Shown here piece after piece: positions 38,461-48,077 of a DNA stretch of 64,000 nt (position 1 is the stretch's first letter; every line of letters begins with the position of its first letter). The position numbers were made by a program, and so were the translations under genes. Location: positions 11,718,001 through 11,782,000 of the forward strand of contig OX485803.1 of NCBI GenBank assembly GCA_950295325.1. Reading direction: 5' to 3'. A model generated the notes under the pieces. That model did not search any database and was not told the origin of the DNA. It saw only the letters and a program-made list of their open reading frames with translations. The DNA comes from Polytrichum commune. Taxonomy: Eukaryota; Streptophyta; Polytrichopsida; Polytrichales; Polytrichaceae.

Positions 38461-38822
38461 ATCTTCCGGATGACTTCTCAGTGGCTAAATAAACAGAAAA
38501 AAATAGAAAAAAACCAAAGCTTACCAGCAGCCGTTGCCTGCGCTCCTCGCTGGTTCGCGCCAGGGCGCCTGCTCTGCTGGCCACGCGCTGTGCTGCCGAG
38601 CGGCACTGCGCTCCGACACTTTGAAATCTCCTCCCAAGCGCCTAAATGTGGGAACACCTGCTCTTCTTCGCCCATCCGCCTCGCAACCCCAGCATTGTTG
38701 ACAGGAGCAGGTAAGTTTCTGTCTCGCTCCTCTCTACCTGCTTTTGTTTTCTGCAATTCAATACATCTGCCAATGTAACTGATAGCTTCTTCGAGTTGGT
38801 GCAATAAAAGAAATTTGAGAAT

Positions 38823-38904
38823 GGGTCGGTGTTTGATTCATGTGAGACTGGGTCGGTGTTTAATTTCATGTGAGACTGGGTCAGTGTTTGATTCATGTGA
38901 GACT
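38823..38904. repeat. Three-copy 27/28-bp tandem repeat
   Basis: Units starting at 38823, 38850 and 38878 read GGGTCGGTGTTTGATTCATG followed by TGAGACT, with one or two changes each. They lie in the presumed intron of the piggyBac gene. Confidence 0.85.
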
Positions 38905-39738
38905 TCGCGATTTCAATTCTTCCTGCAAGTTGCTGTCAATCACTATGTCTGTTCTCAGAGTGGCATCTATGTATGTTCAATTCATGCGGTCTTTTCTCTA
39001 AAATTGCTATCTGTTTCGGAACAGAGACAGATCGCGATTAGAGATTAGGTCTCCGAAGTGCTCCGCGACAATTAGCTACCTAGCCTGACAGCAACCTCAT
39101 GAACTGGCTCTCAAGATCAGTAACTTAACTCCAGTCTCGGAAAAGGACTGCAGGTTGTGTGTGTGGACTGCCACAGACTCGCGTCCCCGTGATGGCATTC
39201 GCAGTGCAATGATCTATAATTTAATGCGAGGCAGGTTATGGGGATGTTGTTATTCAGTTTGTGTTTCGTGTTCATCCAACTTCTACTGATCAGGTTTAGA
39301 CAACGGAACTTTGTGTTGCATTAGCAGATCTACGATTGAAGACTAACAAAAATTGGATTGAAAACCGACAAAAAATGGGTTGAAAATTCGGACATGAATC
39401 TTTGATTGGTTGTGATTATCGAAGGTGCATGTTTGTTGATTGTAACATCACATCAGGGATCCACTTCTTATAGATTTCATTGTGGCTGAGTTTTCAGGTG
39501 TGCAGGTGTGCTGAGTTTGCAGGTGTGCACTTGAACTCGTATCTTATGTCTGTTCTCAGAGTGGCATCTATGCATCATATAGTGTATTACTGTATTGTTG
39601 GATACAAGTGCCTCAATCTTCTCTGTTTTCATAGACGGATCAGAGGTCTAGGCAATTTTTTGCGACTGATAAAGAAAGATTCAAATCGACCACTATGATA
39701 GACTTATAAATATTTTAATGAAAAATGTCACTGCTGAC

Positions 39739-40993
39739 CTGCTGCGCTGTTTTTGCAGGTGCCACTGCCCGCACCCTCACTGGTGATCGGACATCCTCGA
39801 CACCAGCTGTAGATGCAATTCCTCCTTGACAATCTGCCTTCGTGTTGGCCGCTCCAAGGGATTGTGCCCAAGCTTCCCATTCGGCTGCTTCGTCATGAAG
39901 GTCATTTTCATATGTTACCGGCCAACTGTCATCTCCATCCCTACTGCCATCGTCATCTTCCGACTCGTCATCACTGGAAATGTTACATGTTGGCTCAACA
40001 TTGTTTGTGGGTTGTATTGCATTTTTTTCATGCCTTAGTATTTGCTCCGTGAATCCACTTGGAATACATTTTCTATTTCCATCAGCAAATAAAACATCAT
40101 ACATTCTAGTATTTGATTGCTCTTCAATGTAGCTCCTTTGCACCACGCCTAATATCCACTCTAAATCTTGTTCTTCCTCTCCCAATTGTACTGACTCACT
40201 CACAACATACCTTGGAACTCTCACTGCTACTTCATGGTCTTGTACTACAAGCTCTGTAAATCTAAAGTCTTTCAAACCACTTTGGGAGTACACGTCCCGT
40301 TGTCCCTTTGGACTTGGTTGCAAATCCACTACTTCCGTTGCCTTCCTCTTCAGGTCTTGATCGTTTCTTGGTGCAGATGCCTTGTCCGCCGTCATGATGC
40401 TCCCCTTCTTCGCAACAATCCTCAATCTTTCCCCCGTTCGCTTCCTTCCCTCTGACCATCCTTTTGTGTATGTGACTTGTGTGGTCGTTGCTATCTTTGA
40501 TGTGCACCTCCTTACTGCTAACTTGGGCGCCTTCCGACTTAGATTTACCTCCCTTGGCAATTGCAGATCGCTCCATTGAAGCCCCAATGTGTGGGCTCCT
40601 CTTCTCTCCAATGCCTTGAGAATTATCTGTTGCCATGTCTCTTTGTTCCTCTCCATGGTCTGGCCACACCTCTTTCCTCAAGGTGTCTCTCACGGCCTCC
40701 GAAAATCCATGCACATGTCTCTCCTTCCACCCTAAAATGTGAGCTACTTGTTGATAGTACCTAGATCTAAACGCTCTATTCTTTGGTATAGTGCCGATCT
40801 CTCGCCACTTCTTTGGCTTGGGCAACTTTGCAAGATAGTTTGAATCCAATGCTGCTAGAATAACTCTCTCTTGTTGTACACTTGCACCTTGCAACCTTAC
40901 CCAATTTCGAACTATGTCTACTGGTCCTCCGATGTAGCAAAGAGAGATAGGAGGGTTTGGAATGTCGTCCATTGTGACAAATGTGTATGACAA
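39739..40993 (-). CDS. Upstream exons of the piggyBac gene (basic/acidic N-terminal region)
   Basis: Two overlapping minus-strand frames read as coding. The first, from an ATG at 40993 (a second ATG lies at 40972), includes PPISLCYIGGPVDIVRNWVR and KPKKWREIGTIP. The second, down to about 39739, includes VPRYVVSESVQLGEEEQDLE, then WILGVVQRS and MYDVLFADGNRKCIPSGFT, followed by an acidic tract (DDESEDDDGS). The change from one frame to the other falls between about 40262 and 40656, by a small intron or a frameshift. The WILGVV...YDVLFADG part resembles a Tudor/Agenet-like barrel, which would bind chromatin; this is inference. A donor (GCAGCAG then GTCAGC) near 39738 could splice to the catalytic exon, but the phases I derive do not agree, so the join is unresolved. 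An independent second gene is the alternative. Confidence 0.6.
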
Positions 40994-41627
40994 TGAAGAC
41001 CTGTGAATTGGAATTTGAATGGTTCAAACATATATACACGCTTTTTGCATTCAACCCATCACTAACCGTTATCTTGCATAATGTTGGTGTTCTTTATGAA
41101 ATTCCTTACTGATTTGTTAGTTGAACCACTTTGCAACGTTGTGTAGGTATAAATTTTTCCATTTTTTCTCATTTCAATCCGTTGTGAGCACCGCCATTTT
41201 CATGTCTTCATGTTGTGAAAGCAATAGAGGCGGTTGAAAGTGATGAGGTTCCCGCCACACCTTGCCACAGTGGCTACAGTGCACTTTTTTTTTCATTTAG
41301 GAGGTTGCAAGCATGGAGTGATCTCATTAGTTACAAATTCATGATTTACTGCGCCAAACGAAGCGCCATTTTCTCCAATCAAGGGCCCATTACTTTCCAC
41401 TTTACCAAGAGCCAAACCCATTGCCCCCACAATTTTTTTTTTACTTGACCGCTCAATGGATGGGAAATTCTCATTGGTTCTCCAATGCTGCCCTTTTCTA
41501 CTAGTAGGACATATATGCCTTTGCGACCCTCTCTAAAATCAAATATTTAATCTTTTTGGTCAAAAATGCCTCAATCCAAAAGTTGCCCTTTCATACTGCT
41601 CGCCAAAAAAAATTTCGCGGTCAAAGG

Positions 41628-41699
41628 AATTTAACTGCCCACACACAAACGAGCCAAAATTTTTGGTCGACCATATATGGTCGCTCGGGCAGTTAGGGG
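41628..41699. promoter_or_regulatory. piggyBac right-end subterminal palindromes
   Basis: Next to the right terminal repeat lies the perfect 14-bp palindrome GACCATATATGGTC (about 41668-41681). Outside it TTAACTGCCC and GGGCAGTTA form an inverted pair. The left end has a weaker TCCATGGA palindrome at the matching place. Subterminal repeats in piggyBac elements are transposase-binding sites; that these serve so is inference. Confidence 0.55.
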
Positions 41700-41703
41700 T
41701 TAA

Positions 41704-42670
41704 ACACATGTATTAAGTAACCAAAAAAGGTTTGTCTACCTTATATTTGTCCTCGGGGGGTGCACCTTTCATTAAAACCTAGAATCACGTGCGTTCACTA
41801 CATATTCTAAAAACCCCCTATATACAAGTTATTTTTTGTGAAATGAAGTAATACACATACAATTACAACAATAAATATACAAGTGACAATATGTATACAC
41901 AAAAAAACATCCATTCATATATAGTCATTAACATAAGTATACAAATATACTTTTGAACAATAACAAACCCTTATAATATGTATAACAAAATATCCTAGCT
42001 TTCATCAGCAAAGTCGTTGAAAACTTTTTCATCTCCCGGATGTAACTCATAAACATTTGATTCACCAATATATGTCATTATAGCCAATGCAATTATTGTC
42101 TCTAAGTCTACCATCAAATGATCAATAAGATCACATGTCCACTTGTTGTTAGCCCCTTTTTGATACCAACATAAACCAATCTCCTTGTTACTTTGAGCTG
42201 AACGAATCATTTCAAAACCCTAATACTGCCTCTTTCCCCGATATTACCTTGACACCTTGTACATGGTTCATACTACCCTATAAGGTTGCTAACGAAAATC
42301 GTTAATCCTAGTTAATCATAATTTCATCCAATATGAAAACTTATGATATGTAGTATAGTAACAATACCATACAAGTACAATTATTGTATACTTTTTAAAG
42401 GCCTTCCATATATGTACGTAATTATAAATTATAACATGTATACCATATGTATACGTAATATGGCAAGGTCCAAATCAATACCCCTCTTGTGCACTCACGT
42501 ATACTCGTACATGTTTAGTACAATGCACCCCCCGAGTATTTGTCGAGCCCAAGTGAAGATCGCACAAGCTCAATCATATTATTAAGAGGCAACCTTCACA
42601 ACAATCTTATGTGGAAAGTACAGTTGGGGTGAACCAACCCGTACACTCATTCCTTGGAGGCAGGACCAAC
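41704..42670. other. AT-rich spacer between piggyBac and the oxygenase gene
   Basis: A short minus-strand frame at 41995-42210 starts with ATG and ends in an acidic tail (71 residues: MIRSAQSNKEIG...VFNDFADES). I do not recognise it, and it has no detectable motif. Otherwise nothing is identified. An upstream exon of the oxygenase gene may lie here. Confidence 0.35.
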
Positions 42671-42698
42671 AAACCCTAAACCCTAAACCCTAAACCCT
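42671..42698. repeat. Interstitial telomere-type repeat (AAACCCT)4
   Basis: Four perfect AAACCCT units lie just upstream of the oxygenase reading frame. AAACCCT is the standard plant telomere unit. Such short blocks arise at repaired breaks, or act as promoter telo-boxes; which applies here is not clear. Confidence 0.95.
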
Positions 42699-44165
42699 AT
42701 ATGATAATGGTGGGGGACGTGGATGCAAAGGAAAACACCATTTGTTTCAACATTTTTCAAAGTTGTATATTGTGCCATGCAAGAAAACTTTGGATTGTGC
42801 ATATTTTAAAAAAATATTTATGAATAATTCAATAGACATGGAATTGGATATATTGAACAAACAACAATATTATGTCAGTTTCTGTCACAAACTATGTGAG
42901 GAGTGTTTGACACGTCCAAACCCTATGAAATGTCATGTATGTGATTCTAATCACGGCATAGACTTTGGCATCCACACAAAGTGGGTGTTTAATCTCCCAA
43001 TACTTCAAGGATGCAAAATCCAAATTCTACAAGAGTTTCATGATGTATATGAACAATTCAATATGTATTTGGCCAACAATGGGGAGTGTACATCATCTAA
43101 AACTCGATTTGAACGTAGTTCTTTTATGATTCTCCAATGCGAATTTGAAGAACATGGACTTCAAGAACAATTAATACTAAAGGAATTTGGTATTAAACAA
43201 AATATGCGTGTTATGACTAGTTTTTCAAATATTCCAAGGAAGGTTAAAAAAAAAAGCAGGTTGCATTACCTTTTTGGGATGATTCAACTTTCCAAGAAAA
43301 TTGGCAAGACATTTACGACAACAATACAATATTTCCAACAGTGAACAAAAGTTTAATGATATTGAATGGGCTTGATATTATACAAATGGGAATCATGAAC
43401 ATTGAAGACTTCAAGTTTGACCATGTAATAATGATATATATTCCCAATATGTGGACTAATGACCTTCATTACCAACGAACTCTCGTTGAAGCAAATCACT
43501 ATTATGAAACATCCCCATATCTAGCGAGAGATAACCAAAAAAATCCAAAGCGGGGGAGATACAAATCTGTAAGTCACGGCTATGTTGCACATGGTGGAGC
43601 AAAATCAAAAGGCAATGTAGTAAAATATCATCAAAATAAAATACCAAATTCCATACAAAAAAGTTTTAAAGGACTTGGTGATAGCATTGCTTCCTCTATT
43701 TGGATGCAATTGGATCAATTCGGCAGTCAGGTACAAAAAAATTTTAATGACCAATTTGATCATGTTTCGATTGGATTGGATGGATATGCCACCAAGGTCC
43801 ATCAAATGCATATTTCCAAAAATTCGTTCATCAAGCCTCATCTAGATGCGGCTGATATGGAAGCATCTTTTATTATTTGGTTTACAAGAGGAGATCCTAA
43901 AGGCGGACATTTTGGTTTGTTCCAACATTGTTTGAAATTTGATACAAATATAAGAGCTGGAGTATTTGTCCGAAGCAAGACTGCTGTCCATGGAACATTA
44001 AGATTTATACATAAGACATTAGCAGAGAATGTGTATAAATTAGGGGTAGCATTAGTGAACAAACAAGAACTTAGGACAAGAATAAAACATCAACTTAGAG
44101 ATGGAGCGCCAGTGACTTGGCAAAGCAGTGACTCTGACTCTGACTCTGATAATAACAATGAATAA
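42694..44165 (+). pseudogene. Putative zinc-ribbon plus 2OG-Fe(II) oxygenase (TET/JBP-like), one frameshift
   Basis: The first frame is open from 42694 to 43344 and has a Cys-rich CHKLCEECLTRPN...CHVC zinc-ribbon-like motif. The second (from 43341, in a different frame) has the jelly-roll signature of Fe(II)/2-oxoglutarate oxygenases: HLD metal ligands (codons at 43839 and 43845), GGHF, and the distal His in KTAVHGTL (43989). It ends in an SDSDSDSD tail. The two frames join if the A10 run at 43246-43255 gains one A; then coding reads on through VALPFWDD without a gap. So there is either a single-base deletion or a sequencing error. No ATG starts the first frame, so an upstream exon is likely. 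The closest family by eye is TET/JBP nucleic-acid oxygenases; prolyl hydroxylase-type or another 2OG family is possible. Confidence 0.65.
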
Positions 44166-44385
44166 AAAAATTATATATGAATATATAAAATTCTCCCTCA
44201 AAATTTGAAAGGACAAGGTGTTAAGCATTCGTGTTGTGGCCCTAAGGGGAGGGGGGCAGGCTCTAAACCAGTGCCCTTGAGATTCTAAATCCAACCAGTC
44301 CGATGTTGACATCTGCCGGTCATGCTTTATACATTTATTTATTCTATACATTCTTCTAAAATGAGTGGCAAGTGCCCTTAAGTTT

Positions 44386-44700
44386 GGAACTTCTACCGGC
44401 TATTTCTCGACCTCAACCAGTTCATCTTCAACTAATCAGTAAAATGCCATCGAGTCTGGAGCTTCCACCGGTTATTTCTCGAACTCAACCCATTTATCTT
44501 CAACTGAGCAGTAAATTTCCTTGAGTCTGCAGCTTCTACTGGTTATTTCTCGAAGTCAACCGGTTCATCTTCAACCGATCAGTAAATTTCCTTGAGTCTG
44601 CAGCTTCTACTGGTTATTTCTCAAACTCAACCGGTTCATCTTCAACTGATCAGTAAATTTCCTTAACTCTGGAACTTCTACCGGTTATTTCTATGTATTG
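44386..44700. repeat. 71-72-bp tandem repeat, 4.3 copies
   Basis: Units start at 44386, 44458, 44529, 44600 and 44671 (partial). Each has CTTCTACYGGTTATTTCTC, TCAACYGGTTCATCTTCAAC and CAGTAAATTTCCTT. The array is internal to the foldback element, next to its left arm. Confidence 0.92.
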
Positions 44701-45183
44701 ATGGATTGTCACAATCGGTAGAGTTGTAAATTTCATTTTAAGAGACACATTACATTGAGGTATATTCCACAAGTTATTGTAAAATAACTGGTAATTTTCT
44801 TTAAAGTCTTGAACGTGAAACAATTATTTCTCAAACTCAACCCAACTCATCTGTAACTAGCAGGCAATTGTCTGCTGAATACATTACAATATACTAAAGT
44901 AGCAATAAACATAAGTAATATACAACATCATTTAACACTTGTGCCCCAATAAACTAGTTTAGCTATAAGAAAGTTGAAGATCAAGACTTAAGGAAATTGT
45001 TTGATCAGTTGAAGATGAACCGGTTGAGTTCGAGAAATAGCCAGTAGAAGTTCTAGACTTAAGGGCACTTGCCACTAATTTTAGAGGAATGTATAGAATA
45101 AATAAATGTATAAAGCATAACCGGCAGATGTCAACATTGGACTGGTTGGATTTAGAATCACAAGGATCTTGACCGACTATATA

Positions 45184-45605
45184 CAGTCTACCCTCTATAA
45201 ATGTTAACCCTCGGGAGTGGATCAAAGTTAACATTTATAGAGGTGTTAACAATTAACGATTATAAAATTACCTTTTTGAGCAATATACAAATCTTAACAT
45301 TTATAAATACAAGCAATTGTGAAGAGTCCTTGTGAGAGAATACCATTCATAAAATTGCAAACCCAATCAAAACTTTATTCAATATCAACGCATGGTGAGA
45401 GAGAGAGGATTGTAATTGGATGTGTAGTTTTTATCATCCATATTATAGTTGTATTTCATTTGTTAACATTTATAGAGTCAAATTTACAAAGAAGGGAGTA
45501 CCATTTTGTTAACATTTATAGTGTGCAATATGTGGGGAGTAGAAGAAAGTTAACATTTAGAGAGGGTTAACACTTATAGGTGTAACATTTATAGAGGGTG
45601 GACTG
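45184..45605. mobile_element. pogo/Emigrant-like MITE, 422 bp, TA duplication
   Basis: The left end CAGTCTACCCTCTATAAATG and the inverse of the right end, CAGTCCACCCTCTATAAATG, pair closely, with TA outside both (45182-45183 and 45606-45607). CAGT...CCTCTATAAAT is the terminal pattern of plant Emigrant/Lemi1 (pogo-type Tc1/mariner) MITEs. It sits inside the right arm of the foldback element, so it is the younger insertion. Confidence 0.85.
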
Positions 45606-45894
45606 TATATGCCCAGATCTTCCGGGGCACTGGTTTAGAGCCTGCCCCCCTCCCCTGTTGTGGATAGCTCCCCGCCGTACCTGTCTACTCTCCCTGTGTG
45701 GACACCGTAGCTCTTCTAATACTTGATGCAGCAACTACCCATGTGGGGATAACTAACGAGCCCGGGGCCGGGCCTGCCCTTGCCCTGCCCGATACTTGGC
45801 TGCCCGCACTAAATCCGGACCGTCAAGCACCCTAGGGCGCATCCATGGCCCAAAATGACTTTGCCCTTGAAGCCATGGAGCGCCCTATTGACAG

Positions 45895-46160
45895 GGCGCG
45901 GCCAGGCCTTCATGCGACATGTTTTTGTTTCCATGGCGAGTTGTGCGGATAAGAGAGATACTGTCGAGGCTTATGCCACCAAAACCACTAGGCGAAATCT
46001 GGAACTAGTTAACAGAAAGGCTTAATTTACGGTCGTCCCATGTAGTGAAGGAGCATGAGTAGACTAAAGTCTCTTTGCGGTTTTTTAGCCCGTAGTCTCT
46101 TGGAAAGCATATCGGCACCCAAGTGGTGCAGTCACATCACTCTAAAGCATTATTGTATTT
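45895..46160. repeat. Direct duplication, copy 1 (of 46462-46735)
   Basis: GGGCGCGGCCAGGCCTTCATG, TGCGGATAAGAG, GTCGAGGCTTATGCC, CTTAATTTACGGTC and CTTTGCGGTTTTTTAGCCCG recur in the same order about 570 bp downstream. The intervening 300 bp is unrelated AT-rich sequence. It lies just upstream of the F-box-like and TnpA-like genes and may be the subterminal region of their element. Confidence 0.7.
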
Positions 46161-46461
46161 GTTATTTTTTTAATTGTAATGATATTTTGACTTTCTACCT
46201 ATTTTTATGATATTATCACATTATGCACAAATCTTCAAAATGTGACATTTCTCAAATATGACACACCCTGTTTATATCACACTTTATGGTGCAACGGAGG
46301 TTGGTTCATTGTGAAGGTTAGACTGTATGCGTGGGCAACGGTGGAGTCTGACGACGTGGGAGCGATTGGTAGCTCATAAAGAGTCCTCCTACTTCGATGG
46401 GCGTGCCATTAAGTTTTTGTGACACTTTCCATGCTTTAGAGTTCAGTGGTGTCAGGGGTTT

Positions 46462-46735
46462 CATGATCGCGCGGCCTAGCCTTCGCGCAACATGCTCTTG
46501 TCGAGGCATGCGGATAAGAGCAAACCCGTTGAGGCTTACGCCCTAATCACCAGTGGGAGAGATCTAGGAGTAATAGAAGGTAGTGCTTAATTTGCGGTCT
46601 ACCCTCACAAAGAAGTTCCCAGTGGAATGAGTCGACCAAGGACTCCTTGCGGTTTTGACGCCCGTACTCTTCTGCAAAGCAGATCCGCACCCCGCAACCT
46701 AGTGGTGGAGTCGCATTACCCTGCAACCGCCCTGC
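46462..46735. repeat. Direct duplication, copy 2
   Basis: Partner of 45895-46160, with GCGCGGCCTAGCCTTCGCG, TGCGGATAAGAG, GTTGAGGCTTACGCC, CTTAATTTGCGGTC and CCTTGCGGTTTTGACGCCCG. Roughly one base in six differs. Confidence 0.7.
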
Positions 46736-46911
46736 TGGCGATACAATTCAGTCGGAGGTTGTCTTCAGGCAGGGCACGTAAGTGATATTCTAAAATTAGC
46801 TGCGTTCGGAATTAATGAATGTGCGTTGCCATCGGGAAATTTGCGTACTTCCTTTGTCTTATTACTGGATTTGGTGCTTCATGCAGACATCCAATTTAGG
46901 GTGGACTAGTG

Positions 46912-47749
46912 ATGGAGGTGTGGGGGGATCCCTCCGGCATGGCCTCTCGGTGTGGCGGATGCTTTGAAGGACGAGCACTCCCTTCTCTGGATCGGGCACA
47001 GACGCCAGCAGACACTTTTGTCCTGCAATTCCAACAGGTAAGTGATCCTAAACCATGCAACTGTTTTGTGTTTGTCGCCCGCATTGTAGCTTCATTAGCG
47101 CTTAGGGTTACAGACACGGTCGTCAATTGCCGCAGACTCTATTCCCTACTGTTTGCACCTCGGAATGTCGAATTACGCCGTTTGGAAGGTAGGCGATAAA
47201 AGTCAGAGTTTCAACGACTTAGTGCGGAGAATTGTAGATGCAAGAGGCCCTCGTCGACGTGTGCGGCTCGATATACCCCTGCACGAGGCAATGCGGAGCG
47301 TTGTCGAAGATGCGAGAGCTCGCATCTTCGCTTGGAGTGAGCGACAAAGTTTGCCTTTTATGGTCCCAACAAACGATCACATGTGGGGGAGAGCCAGGAA
47401 ACGCCGCCCGTGGGAACCAGTGCCAGTAAAACAAGAGAGTTTCATGGACGCCCTACCTAGGGCAGTAGTTCTGGGAACCCTATGGCCCCTCATTGTGGAC
47501 GGGCAGTCGGCAGTAGAGACCTTCCATATTTGTTGTTGTCTGCGAGTCATTTGCAAAGGGTGGAAGGAATTCGTGGAGGGTACGAAGGAGTGGGAGAAAG
47601 GTCTGGAAGCATGGACAACGGGTGAGGGAAGAGTGGTATTTGGAGGCGATGAGGACCCGTACGCAAGCCCGCGCTCCGAGTGCAACGATGAAACAGACGA
47701 GGAATGGGTGCTCCGTAATTCCCGGGGTTCGGACTCAGAATTAGAGTAG
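46912..47749 (+). CDS. Unknown protein with F-box-like motif, transposon-associated
   Basis: The long exon is open through MSNYAVWKVGDK (ATG at 47165) to a TAG at 47747-47749. Residues near DALPRAVVLGTLWPL and CCCLRVICKGWKEFVEGTKE look like an F-box (a Leu/Pro-led helix, then a V-C-K-W motif), which would link to SKP1 if real. The tail is acidic. A small first exon, 46912-47037 (MEVWGDPSG, ending CAACAG before GTAAGT), could splice in phase 0 to 47114, giving 253 residues; starting at 47165 gives 194. GC-rich compared with the flanks, like the TnpA-like gene downstream, with which it may form one element. Function not known. Confidence 0.5.
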
Positions 47750-48077
47750 AAGGAGACCGCTGTCGACGTATTGTAGCGCTACTCTCAGGATACCATGATT
47801 AGCAGTGGTGTCATATCTCCTTGTTCCGGAGTGTGTATCGTGTCTGGCCATGAGGCTCAAATTTAATTTACCGCGGATAACCCGCGTTGACAGTTGTCAA
47901 ACCTTTACACCCTCATGTGTTTTGTTGCGTCTATCCATATGTTGATGCAAAATACTTGTTCGACGGTTTTAAAATATTGTGATGGTGTTGTTTCGAGTTG
48001 TCTCCCAGGAAGGCTGGCTAGTAACGCTTTCAGGGAACCACGCCGAAAACAAAAAGATCTCCACAATCGGAGACACC

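Larger units (their letters stand above)
35324..41699 (-). mobile_element. Complete piggyBac element, 6376 bp, TTAA duplication
   Basis: The left end reads TTAA (35320-35323), then CCCCTAAATGCCCGAG. The right end, read inverted from 41699, gives CCCCTAACTGCCCGAG, followed outside by TTAA (41700-41703). The 16-bp terminal repeats differ at one base. CCC termini and a TTAA target are the hallmarks of the piggyBac superfamily. The element contains the piggyBac transposase gene on the minus strand and its probable upstream exons. A decayed copy of the foldback family found at 44240-45655 sits inside, near 38260-38460. Near-identical ends and an open transposase frame argue for a fairly recent insertion. 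Confidence 0.9.
44240..45655. mobile_element. Foldback element with long inverted arms, 8-bp duplication
   Basis: TGTTGTGG flanks both sides (44232-44239 and 45656-45663). The left arm (about 44245-44385, starting GGGGAGGGGGGCAGGCTC) is mirrored by the right arm in two parts, about 45055-45180 and 45615-45655, because another MITE inserted into it. The left end has six extra bases (CCCTAA), perhaps lost from the right. The 8-bp duplication suggests hAT-type mobilisation. No transposase is inside. Confidence 0.75.
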
